From CAZADA01 sp964526675 (GTDB taxonomy: Bacteria > Pseudomonadota > Alphaproteobacteria > Caulobacterales > Maricaulaceae), in the NCBI GenBank assembly GCA_964526675.1, contig CAZGLY010000002.1, positions 1 through 64,000 of the forward strand: a stretch of 64,000 nucleotides of DNA, read 5' to 3'. Positions 1 through 7,698 of the stretch are shown here, one piece after another; position 1 is the stretch's first letter, and each line of letters starts with the position of its first letter. A program made the position numbers and the translations under genes. Below the pieces are notes generated by a model that was given only the letters and a program-made list of their open reading frames with translations, did not search any database and had not been told where the DNA came from.

Positions 1-1406
1 GCGATGGAGATGACGAGACGAAGGTTCGCCTCCACCATTTCTTTCTTGGCCTGGCGGGCTTCGCGCTCGCCTTTTTGGACCGTGTGCACGATCCGGCGGA
101 AGTCGTCGATCGGCAGGCCGGCTTCTTGGGAGAGCTTGGCCACCTCGTCGCGCAGGGCTTCGATGTTCGCGGTTTCTTTCTCGGTGAAGCGCTTCCACGC
201 CGCCGACAGCGCCGCCACCGCCGCGCCCCATTCGGGCTCCAGCTCGCGGCCGAGATAATTCTGCAGGAATTGGCTGCGCGGCACGCCGTGGCCGTCGGCC
301 AAGCGCAGCAGCTGGCCTTCAATGCCCACCAGCTTGCGGTTGATCTCATACAGCTGCTCGACGAGCGAGTCGATCCGCGCGTTGTTCAGATGCAGCGTCT
401 TGAGATTGGCGATGATGCGCGCTTGGTAGCCCTCATAATCGCCACGCTGATCGTCCGTGAGGTCCGCGCCGCTGAGCCGGGCCGACATCAGCGTGTCCTG
501 AAGCTCCCGGAAACCGGCGAAGTCGGCCGCCACCGCGTCGAGCGTGTCCATCACGCCGTCGCGCAGCTCCGCCTCCATCGCGGACATGGAGAGGCTGGCG
601 CCGTCGTCATCCTCGTCTTGATCGCCGTCGCTGTCGCCTTCGGTCTGGCCCTCGCCGTCGCCGCTTTGGGCTTCCGCGTCGGGGCCGTCTTTGGCTTGGC
701 CGTTGGCGCCCGCGCCCTGCGCTCCCTCGGCGGAGCCGTTCGCCGCTTTGGCGGTCGTTTCTTCCGCCGCAGGAGCGCCGCCGGGCGCTGCGGCTGCGCC
801 ATTGGCGCCGCTGGGACCGGGATTGGTGGCGGCGGTTTCGTGCTGGGGCCCGTGGATCTCGGCGTAGGTCGCGTCGAGGTCGATCACGTCGCGCAGCAGC
901 ACGCGGCCTTCTTGCAGCTCGTTGCGCCACACCATGATGGCTTCGAAGGTGAGGGGGCTTTCGCACAGCCCGACAATCATCGCGTCGCGGCCCGCTTCGA
1001 TCCGTTTCGCGATGGCGATTTCGCCTTCACGGGACAGAAGCTCGACCGAGCCCATCTCGCGCAGATACATGCGCACGGGATCATCCGTGCGGTCTGCGTC
1101 TTCCTTGGAGTTGCCGCCGGAGACCGCGTTGTCCTTGCGCACGGCGACGTCGGTTGATTCTGCGGCTTCCTCGGCTTCTTCGGCGTCGATGACGTTGATG
1201 CCCATCTCGTTGAGCTGGGACATCGTGTCTTCGATTTGTTCGGAGGAGAACTCTTCCGACGGCAGGACTTTGTTCAGCTCGTCGTGCGTGACGTAGCCAC
1301 GTTTCTTGGCCTTATCGATGAACTTCTTGACCGCCTGATCAGACAGGTCAAGCAGCGGGCCATCCGGGGCTTCCGCGGTCTGCGTGGCTTCGGCCGCTTT
1401 CGCCAT
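1..1406 (-). CDS. rpoD: RNA polymerase primary sigma factor RpoD (sigma-70), 3' end missing
   Basis: This is the housekeeping sigma factor that directs core RNA polymerase to most promoters. The reading frame runs off the left edge, so only about 468 residues are visible. They start with region 1.1 (helical motif QAVKKFIDKAKKRGYVTHDE), then region 1.2 with DPVRMYLREMG and LLSREGEIAIAKRIEAG, then the non-conserved region. The frame is cut just as region 2 begins (EANLRLVISIA). A low-complexity Ala/Gly/Glu/Asp stretch of about 100 residues sits at the start of the non-conserved region, around residues 175-275. It lies 34 bp downstream of dnaG on the same strand, the usual dnaG-rpoD order, and is probably co-transcribed. 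The start was chosen as the first ATG ahead of region 1.1. Confidence 0.96.
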   Translation of the reverse strand, partial: MAKAAEATQTAEAPDGPLLDLSDQAVKKFIDKAKKRGYVTHDELNKVLPSEEFSSEQIEDTMSQLNEMGINVIDAEEAEEAAESTDVAVRKDNAVSGGNSKEDADRTDDPVRMYLREMGSVELLSREGEIAIAKRIEAGRDAMIVGLCESPLTFEAIMVWRNELQEGRVLLRDVIDLDATYAEIHGPQHETAATNPGPSGANGAAAAPGGAPAAEETTAKAANGSAEGAQGAGANGQAKDGPDAEAQSGDGEGQTEGDSDGDQDEDDDGASLSMSAMEAELRDGVMDTLDAVAADFAGFRELQDTLMSARLSGADLTDDQRGDYEGYQARIIANLKTLHLNNARIDSLVEQLYEINRKLVGIEGQLLRLADGHGVPRSQFLQNYLGRELEPEWGAAVAALSAAWKRFTEKETANIEALRDEVAKLSQEAGLPIDDFRRIVHTVQKGEREARQAKKEMVEANLRLVISI

Positions 1407-1440
1407 GCTGTTCATCTCCCGTTAAGGCCGGAGGCGTCGT

Positions 1441-3318
1441 CTACGTCGCCGATCCGTCGCCGCCACCGTGCAAGTCCCGCAGGCGCGCCAAAAGCCGCGC
1501 CATCCGATCGCGATCCCCGGACGCGCGGCACTGTTTCAACTCACGCACCAAATCGGCTCTCTCGTCTTCGAGCCCTGCTTGACGGGCGAGGCGTTCAGCC
1601 GCCCGCAGCCAAAGTGCAGCCGCCTCCTCCTGAGGGACCTTCTCCGGCGCGATCGGCGCCGCCGCCAACGCTGAATCGGTGATCAAAGCCGCCGCCGCCT
1701 TTTGACTCCCCGAGCGGGCGACATGTTGATCGAGAACGGTTTTGTCAAGCATACTTTCGAAAAAAGCCGCATCCACCAACACGTCCCGCAGCTCCGTCAG
1801 CGGCCCTTCAGGAATCGTGAGTTCCGCAAGCGTTTCAGCGCATTCGGGCAGCAGCTCGGGCCGGATCAGCAACGCCGCGAGCAAGCGTTCGGCCTCTCTT
1901 TTTTGCGCGGCTTGCGCCAGCCGGTGCGTGTGGGATTTGGTTTCCGCGCGCGGTCCCATGGCCTCGGCGCGCGGCTGCCTTGGCCCGCGGGGGGACGCGC
2001 CGCGGAACATGGCGTAGTAGCGGTCCAACAGCGCGCGGCGAAACTCGCGCTGAACGGTCTCATCGGCGATGCGCCCGGCGGCGTCGGTCAAACGTCGCCG
2101 CAGGCCCGCCCGCCGCTCCGGCGTGTCCGCGGGGCCGGCCTCGAGGGCGTGCGCCCACACCATCGCGTCCAGTGGCTCCGCGCGCGCCAGCGCCGCGGCC
2201 ATCGCCGCCGGGCCCTCCGCGCGGATGAGATCGTCGGGGTCGAGGCCCGCGGGCATCAGAGCGAACCGCACCGAGTACCCCGGCTTGAGCTTCGGCAACG
2301 CCCGATCCGCCGCGCGGGCGGCGGCGCGCCGACCAGCGCCGTCGCCGTCAAAACACACCACAGGTTCGGGCCCTGCGCGCCACAGCAGATCCAGCTGCGC
2401 CTCCGTGAGCGCGGTGCCAAGGGGCGCCACCGCCGTCGGAAATCCGGCCTGGGCCAACGCGATGACATCCATATAGCCCTCCGCCACCGTCAGCCCCTGA
2501 GGTTGGCGGTTGGACGAGGGGTCCGGCGAGGCGGGCGCGCCGCGCGCGAGCGCCGCGCGCGCAGCATGATAGTTGTAGAGCGTGCGGCTCTTGTCGAAGA
2601 GCGCCGTTTCCGGGGAGTTCAAGTACTTCGCGCGCGCGTTCGGGTTTAACGCGCGGCCGCCAAACGCGATCAGGCGTCCGCGGCTGTCGCGGATCGGAAA
2701 CATCACGCGGTCGCGAAATCGATCATACGCCGCGCCGCCGTCGTCCGGCCGGATCACCAGCCCCGCCTCCACCAGCGCGTCCAGCGGCGCGCCCTGGTCG
2801 CGCAACGCGTGGAGGAGGGCGGTTCGGGAGTCGGGCGCGTAGCCCAGCGCAAACGTGTCGCGCGACGCCGTCGTCACCCCCCGTTGATCCAGATAGCGCC
2901 GCGCCTCCGCCCCGCGGGGACCGGCCAGGGCGTCTTGAAAGAAGGCCGCCGCCGCCTCAAGCCATCCCGCGAGCGTCTTGGACCGCGCCGCCCGTTGCGC
3001 CATGTCCCGCGCCGCGCGGGGGTCATCCTTGGGCAAGGTGACGCCGGCGTCGTCGGCCAAGCGCTCCACGGCTTCGGGAAAGCTCAGCCCTTCCGTCTCC
3101 ATGAGCCAGGTGAAGATGTCGCCGTGCTTGCCGGAGGAAAAGCAATGGTAGAATTGCTTGTCGTCATTAACGAAGAACGAGGGCGTTTTTTCAGAGTTAA
3201 AAGGCGACAGCGCCGCGAATTCGCGCCCTTGCTTTTTCAACGCCACGGTGCGGCCCACGACTTGGGACACCGGCAGACGCGCGCGAATCGCATCCAGAAG
3301 CGCAGGCTCAAACTTCAT
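1441..3318 (-). CDS. dnaG: DNA primase DnaG
   Basis: DNA primase makes RNA primers at the replication fork. The 625-residue product has the N-terminal domain, a RepB-like catalytic core and a TOPRIM domain with VAEGYMDVIAL and CFDGDGAGRRA, followed by a C-terminal helicase-interaction region. The start at MKFEPALLDAIRARLPVS was preferred to two upstream in-frame ATGs because it matches the typical family N-terminus. The zinc-finger cysteines and histidine expected near residues 40-65 are absent: the segment reads SPFNSEKTPSF and then YHCFSSGKHGD. The upstream gene is a yqeY homologue and the downstream gene is rpoD, a standard alphaproteobacterial order. Confidence 0.95.
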   Translation of the reverse strand: MKFEPALLDAIRARLPVSQVVGRTVALKKQGREFAALSPFNSEKTPSFFVNDDKQFYHCFSSGKHGDIFTWLMETEGLSFPEAVERLADDAGVTLPKDDPRAARDMAQRAARSKTLAGWLEAAAAFFQDALAGPRGAEARRYLDQRGVTTASRDTFALGYAPDSRTALLHALRDQGAPLDALVEAGLVIRPDDGGAAYDRFRDRVMFPIRDSRGRLIAFGGRALNPNARAKYLNSPETALFDKSRTLYNYHAARAALARGAPASPDPSSNRQPQGLTVAEGYMDVIALAQAGFPTAVAPLGTALTEAQLDLLWRAGPEPVVCFDGDGAGRRAAARAADRALPKLKPGYSVRFALMPAGLDPDDLIRAEGPAAMAAALARAEPLDAMVWAHALEAGPADTPERRAGLRRRLTDAAGRIADETVQREFRRALLDRYYAMFRGASPRGPRQPRAEAMGPRAETKSHTHRLAQAAQKREAERLLAALLIRPELLPECAETLAELTIPEGPLTELRDVLVDAAFFESMLDKTVLDQHVARSGSQKAAAALITDSALAAAPIAPEKVPQEEAAALWLRAAERLARQAGLEDERADLVRELKQCRASGDRDRMARLLARLRDLHGGGDGSAT

Positions 3319-3441
3319 CAGCGGCGGGGTCAGGTTTGTGGTGATACGGCCTGCCATCATAGACCGCGTCGCGACGCCCGTCGGCGCTTCGCCACAACTT
3401 TCGACGCGGCCAAGGCTCAAACGGCGTTGATCGCCCGGCTG

Positions 3442-3903
3442 TTACGACGCGGCGAGGAGGTTCTTGACCGCCGCGCCGGCCGCCGCGGCGTCGACGCGTC
3501 CCGGAAACCGGCTCTTCAGCTCCGTGACGCAGCGGCCGATGTCTTTAAGACCGCTGGCGTGCAGATCCGCAACGACCCGCGCGGCGGCGTTGCGCACCTC
3601 ATCATCGGGCAAGGGCGGCGGCATCACACACCGCAGCGCTTCAAGCTCCGCGCGCTCTTGTTCGGCAAGATCAGCGCGGCCGGCGTCTTCGTAATCGCGG
3701 ATCGACGCTTCGCGTTGTCGGATCATGGTGTGCAGAACGGTCATGACCTCCGCGTCCGGGCACCCGGAGAGGTCGCGCGCGTGCGCGCCGCGGTCACGGT
3801 CGCGGACGGCGCACGTCAGCAAGCGAAGCGTCGCGACTTTCACATCGTCGCCTTGGGCGACCGCCCGTTCCAAACAATCCGCAATACGCGCGCGCAACGT
3901 CAT
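3442..3903 (-). CDS. GatB/YqeY domain protein
   Basis: A 153-residue helical protein of the YqeY family, related to the tail domain of the GatB amidotransferase subunit. Visible family features are the N-terminal helix MTLRARIADCLERAVAQGD, the central MIRQREASIRDYEDAGR segment, and the C-terminal VTELKSRFPGRVDAAAAG region. YqeY proteins are thought to bear on tRNA-dependent amidation, but their role is not established. It precedes dnaG on the minus strand and diverges from carA across about 200 bp that should hold both promoters. The yqeY-dnaG-rpoD order is common in alphaproteobacteria. Confidence 0.9.
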   Translation of the reverse strand: MTLRARIADCLERAVAQGDDVKVATLRLLTCAVRDRDRGAHARDLSGCPDAEVMTVLHTMIRQREASIRDYEDAGRADLAEQERAELEALRCVMPPPLPDDEVRNAAARVVADLHASGLKDIGRCVTELKSRFPGRVDAAAAGAAVKNLLAAS

Positions 3904-4106
3904 ACTGTCCCGCTCCGACGGCGCCTCGCTCAGGCCGTTTGACCCGCGGCAGAGGCGCTCCTACAAAACTTCGCCGCGTTATGGCCGATTTGCGGCGAAA
4001 CTTCGACAAACAGAATTTGCAGAATTATGCAAGCGCGCGACACAAATCAAGGGAGCGGGGCAGGGCGTTGCGCCCCCCAAGCGCGCATGTGATGGGGAAG
4101 TCGAAC

Positions 4107-5267
4107 ATGAATGCGGCAGTTGTACTGGCGGACGGAACCGTGTTTTCAGGCCGCGGCGCAGGCGCGACTGGAAGCGTGGTCGGCGAAATTTGCTTCAACA
4201 CGGCGCTCGCTGGGCATCAGGAAGTGTTGAGCGACCCATCCTACGCGCATCAGATCGTGTGCTTTACTGCGCCTCACGTTGGAAACACCGGTGCAAACGA
4301 CACCGATGACCAGGCCAGTTCGTCGGCGAGCGTGCGCGCCGCCCGCGGGGCCATCCTCCGCGCGCCGGTGACGCCCGCGTCGAATTGGCGCGCGGAGCGC
4401 GGCTTCGACGCGTGGCTTGCGGCGCGCGGGCTTATCGCGATCGCCGGCGTGGACACCCGCGCGCTCACACAGCGCATCCGCGAGCAGGGCATGCCCCACG
4501 GCGCTTTGGCCCACAGCCCCGACGCTCCGCTAAACCACGCCGCGTTGGCGGCGCAGGCGGCGGCGTGGGATGGCGTGGAGGGCGCGGACTTGGCCGTGGA
4601 CGTGTCGACGCCGGCGGCCTTTGACGCGGACGCTGTCGCGTGGCGTCCGTCGGACGCGCCGGCCGCTGCCGAGGGCGCCGCGGACGCGGCGGCGCGGTTC
4701 ACGGTCGTGGTGGTCGATTACGGCGCGAAGCGGGACATCCTGCGCAATCTCACAAGCCTGGGCGTTCACGCGCGCGTGGTCGGCGCGCGTGCGACCGCGT
4801 CAGACATCCTGGCCCTGAACCCGGATGGCGTCGTGCTCTCCAACGGTCCGGGCGACCCCGCCGCCACCGCCAGCCACGCGGGCCCGACGATCCGGGCGCT
4901 GGCCGACAGCGGCGTGCCGATGTTGGCGGTCTGTCTCGGCCACCAGATGCTCGCGCTCGCCATGGGCGGGCGGACGGTGAAGATGGCGCAAGGCCACCAC
5001 GGCGCGAACCATCCGGTGCAGGATCTGAGCACCGGGCGCGTGGAGATCGCCTCGATGAACCATGGCTTCACCGTGGATCGCGACGCCCTGCCGCCCGGCG
5101 CGCGGGAGACGTATGTGTCCCTCTTTGACGGTACGAACAGCGGCTTGGCGTTCGAGAGGCGGCCGATCCTCTCCGTGCAGCATCATCCCGAGGCCGCGCC
5201 GGGGCCCCATGACGCGTTGGGCGTGTTCGCCCGTTTTCGAGATCTGATGGCCGCGCGGCGGGGTTGA
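4107..5267 (+). CDS. carA: Carbamoyl-phosphate synthase small (glutaminase) subunit
   Basis: CarA hydrolyses glutamine and channels ammonia to CarB for carbamoyl phosphate, feeding arginine and pyrimidine synthesis. The 386-residue product has the CarA N-terminal domain (LADGTVFSGRG, GEICFNTALAGHQEVLSDPSY) and a class I glutamine amidotransferase domain with nucleophile motif CLGHQM and the HHPEAAPGPHD catalytic segment. The start at 4107 was chosen because GGGGAAG lies 6 nt upstream. A further in-frame ATG at 4092 and ones beyond it lack this spacing. carB is not in the window. The gene diverges from yqeY. Confidence 0.96.
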   Translation: MNAAVVLADGTVFSGRGAGATGSVVGEICFNTALAGHQEVLSDPSYAHQIVCFTAPHVGNTGANDTDDQASSSASVRAARGAILRAPVTPASNWRAERGFDAWLAARGLIAIAGVDTRALTQRIREQGMPHGALAHSPDAPLNHAALAAQAAAWDGVEGADLAVDVSTPAAFDADAVAWRPSDAPAAAEGAADAAARFTVVVVDYGAKRDILRNLTSLGVHARVVGARATASDILALNPDGVVLSNGPGDPAATASHAGPTIRALADSGVPMLAVCLGHQMLALAMGGRTVKMAQGHHGANHPVQDLSTGRVEIASMNHGFTVDRDALPPGARETYVSLFDGTNSGLAFERRPILSVQHHPEAAPGPHDALGVFARFRDLMAARRG

Positions 5268-5369
5268 CCGCGGCTTGTGCCGGCGGCGTCTCGGGCGCTA
5301 GGTTTTGAACGCGTGTGACGGCGGGTCGTGGCGCGTGTGACCACAACCAGGCGGAGTCTCCGGCACACC

Positions 5370-6218
5370 ATGAATGCGTTTTCCAGTACGGATCAGTACA
5401 TCGCGACCGACGACTTGAGCATCGCCGTCAACGCGGCGGTGACGCTTGAGCGCCCGTTGTTGGTCAAGGGGGAGCCCGGAACGGGCAAGACCGTCTTGGC
5501 GCGCGAAATCGCGGAGTCCCTCGGCGCGCCGCTGATCGAATGGCACATAAAATCCACCACCAAGGCGCAGCATGGCCTCTACGAGTATGACGCCGTCGCA
5601 CGGCTGCGCGACAGCCAGCTGGGCGATCCGCGGGTGGCGGACATCCAGCACTACATCAAGCGCGGCAAGTTGTGGGACGCCTTCACCGCGCCGGAGCGGC
5701 CGGTGTTGTTGATCGATGAGGTCGACAAGGCCGACATCGAGTTTCCCAACGACTTGCTGACCGAACTCGACCGCATGGAGTTCTTTGTCTACGAAACGCA
5801 AGAGGTGGTGCGCGCCGAACGGCGGCCGATCGTGATCATCACCTCAAACAACGAAAAAGAACTCCCAGACGCGTTTTTGCGACGGTGCTTCTTCCATTAC
5901 ATCAAGTTCCCCGACGCGGACACGATGCGCCGGATCATTGATGTGCATTTTCCGCAGATCAAAGAACGTCTGGTGTCGGAGGCGCTGCGCGTCTTTTACG
6001 AATTGCGCGACGCGCCAGGCCTGAAGAAGAAGCCCTCGACCTCCGAGCTTCTGGATTGGCTCAAACTCCTCCTGGCGGAGGATGTCGACCCTCAGGTGCT
6101 GCGTGAGCGCGATCCGCGCAACGCGATCCCGCCCTTGGCCGGCGCCCTGGTGAAGAACGAGCAGGACGTGCATTTGTTGGAGCGGTTGGCGTTCCTCGCG
6201 CGGCGCGAGCGGACATAG
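5370..6218 (+). CDS. MoxR-type AAA+ ATPase
   Basis: A 282-residue AAA+ ATPase. It has Walker A GEPGTGKTVLA near residue 35, Walker B LLIDEVDKAD, and the sensor segment IVIITSNNEKELPDAFLRRC. This is a single-domain MoxR-like protein. Such ATPases act as chaperones with a von Willebrand factor A partner, inserting cofactors or maturing enzymes (for example CoxD/CoxE). The next gene, 44 bp downstream, encodes just such a partner, so the two form a functional pair. The start MNAFSSTDQY was taken at 5370; an upstream ATG at 5328 would add residues that do not look conserved. The substrate enzyme is unknown and no CO-dehydrogenase genes are nearby. Confidence 0.9.
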   Translation: MNAFSSTDQYIATDDLSIAVNAAVTLERPLLVKGEPGTGKTVLAREIAESLGAPLIEWHIKSTTKAQHGLYEYDAVARLRDSQLGDPRVADIQHYIKRGKLWDAFTAPERPVLLIDEVDKADIEFPNDLLTELDRMEFFVYETQEVVRAERRPIVIITSNNEKELPDAFLRRCFFHYIKFPDADTMRRIIDVHFPQIKERLVSEALRVFYELRDAPGLKKKPSTSELLDWLKLLLAEDVDPQVLRERDPRNAIPPLAGALVKNEQDVHLLERLAFLARRERT

Positions 6219-6262
6219 ATCATCGCGCGTGGCTGGCGACCATCAGAAGGGGAGAGGACGCG

Positions 6263-7438
6263 ATGTTCATCGACTTCTTCTTGCGCTTGAAGGCGGCGGG
6301 CCTGCCGGTGTCGCTCAAAGAACACCTGACGCTGATGGAGGCGATGGACGCCGACATCCCCGCCCGCCGGGTTGAGGACTTCTACGTCGTCGCGCGCGCC
6401 TGTCTGGTGAAAGACGAACGGCATTTGGATCGGTTCGACCGCGTGTTCGGCGAGGCGTTCAAAGGCATGGAGACGGTCGCGGGCGTCGAGACGGCGGAGG
6501 TGCCGGAGGAATGGCTGCGCTCGCTCGCGGAGCGCTATTTCTCCGAGGACGACAAAGCGCAGATCGAGGCGCTGGGCGGCTTCGACAAGCTGATGGAGAC
6601 GCTGCGGGAGCGCCTCAAGGAGCAGACGGGGCGTCACGAAGGCGGCAACCGTTGGATCGGCACGGGCGGCACGTCGCCCTTCGGCTCCGGCGGCTACAAC
6701 CCCGAGGGCGTGCGCATCGGCGACGCCGGCGCGCGTCAGGGTCGCGCGGCGAAAGTGTGGGAGAAGCGGGAGTTCAAAAACCTCGACCACGATGTCGAGA
6801 TCGGCGTGCGCAACATCAAGCTCGCCTTGCGCCGTTTGCGCCGGTTTGCGCGCCGCGGCGCGGCGGAGGAGTTTGATCTTGAGGGAACCATTGACGCCAC
6901 GGCGCGCCAGGGTCTGCTCGACGTCAAAATGCGGCCGGAGCGGCGCAATCTCATCAATCTTTTGACGTTCTTCGACGTGGGCGGATCGATGGATCCCTAC
7001 ATCCAGGTGTGTGAAGAGTTGTTTTCCGCAGCGCACGCTGAATTTAAGCACTTGGAGCACTATTACTTCCACAACTGCTTGTATGATTATGTCTGGAAAG
7101 ACAACCGCCGCCGCCATGACGAGCGTATCGACACCTGGGACGTGCTGCGCACCTTTGGTCGCGACTATCGCGTGATCATTGTCGGCGACGCGGCGATGTC
7201 GCCCTATGAGGTGATCGCGCCCGGCGGCGCCTCGGAATACTTCAACGAGGAAGCCGGCGCGGTGTGGATCAGTCGGTTGACGCAGACCTTTGACCGCATC
7301 GCGTGGCTCAACCCGACGCCGCGGGTGGGCTGGGAGTACAGCGCCTCCACCAAGATCATCCGTGAGCTGATCGGTGACCGCATGTACCCGCTGACGCTCG
7401 ACGGCCTCGATCGCGCCATGAGCGCGCTTAAGGCGTGA
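6263..7438 (+). CDS. VWA domain protein, CoxE-like family
   Basis: A 391-residue CoxE-like VWA protein, partner of the MoxR ATPase just upstream. The N-terminal half is helical (FIDFFLRLKAAGLPVSLKEH). The middle is Gly-rich (IGTGGTSPFGSGGYNPEG). The C-terminal VWA domain has a MIDAS-type DVGGSMD near residue 240, followed by the YYFHNCLYDYVWKDN segment typical of this subfamily. A good ribosome binding site (GGGGAGAGG) precedes the ATG. Proteins of this pair are found in many Proteobacteria without an assigned client. Two hairpins lie downstream, the second of which is a likely terminator. Confidence 0.88.
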   Translation: MFIDFFLRLKAAGLPVSLKEHLTLMEAMDADIPARRVEDFYVVARACLVKDERHLDRFDRVFGEAFKGMETVAGVETAEVPEEWLRSLAERYFSEDDKAQIEALGGFDKLMETLRERLKEQTGRHEGGNRWIGTGGTSPFGSGGYNPEGVRIGDAGARQGRAAKVWEKREFKNLDHDVEIGVRNIKLALRRLRRFARRGAAEEFDLEGTIDATARQGLLDVKMRPERRNLINLLTFFDVGGSMDPYIQVCEELFSAAHAEFKHLEHYYFHNCLYDYVWKDNRRRHDERIDTWDVLRTFGRDYRVIIVGDAAMSPYEVIAPGGASEYFNEEAGAVWISRLTQTFDRIAWLNPTPRVGWEYSASTKIIRELIGDRMYPLTLDGLDRAMSALKA

Positions 7439-7557
7439 GGGAAAACGCGTTCTGCGATGCAGCAAAGCGTCGCGGCGCCGCAGCAACGGTCTGTGTTGCG
7501 GAAACGCATCGCGTGGCTGTCTGCCGCGACTTCGCCGCAATTCTGTCTGGTCTCTGT

Positions 7558-7584
7558 CACGGACGGGCTCTATGCCCGTCCGTG
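7558..7584. repeat. Perfect 11-bp inverted repeat with 5-nt loop
   Basis: The arms are CACGGACGGGC and GCCCGTCCGTG with loop TCTAT, 120 bp past the VWA gene. No T-tract follows. It could be a first RNA-stabilising hairpin ahead of the terminator at 7618-7651. The rest of the 7439-7698 gap shows no convincing gene. Confidence 0.6.
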
Positions 7585-7617
7585 CACGTCGCTGGTCTTG
7601 GGGGGACGTAGCGGGGC

Positions 7618-7651
7618 AGGCGGGGTCGCGCATGATGGCGCGGCCCCGCCT
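7618..7651 (+). terminator. Rho-independent-like terminator after the MoxR/VWA pair
   Basis: A 14-bp GC-rich stem (AGGCGGGGTCGCGC paired with GCGCGGCCCCGCCT, one G-T pair) closes a six-base loop ATGATG. On the plus strand it is followed by TTATG, a short U-rich tail. It lies between convergent genes, the VWA gene on plus and the ABC exporter on minus. Confidence 0.65.
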
Positions 7652-7698
7652 TTATGTGTGTGTGGCCGGTCGGTCACACGGCGCGGCGGCCGTGGCGG

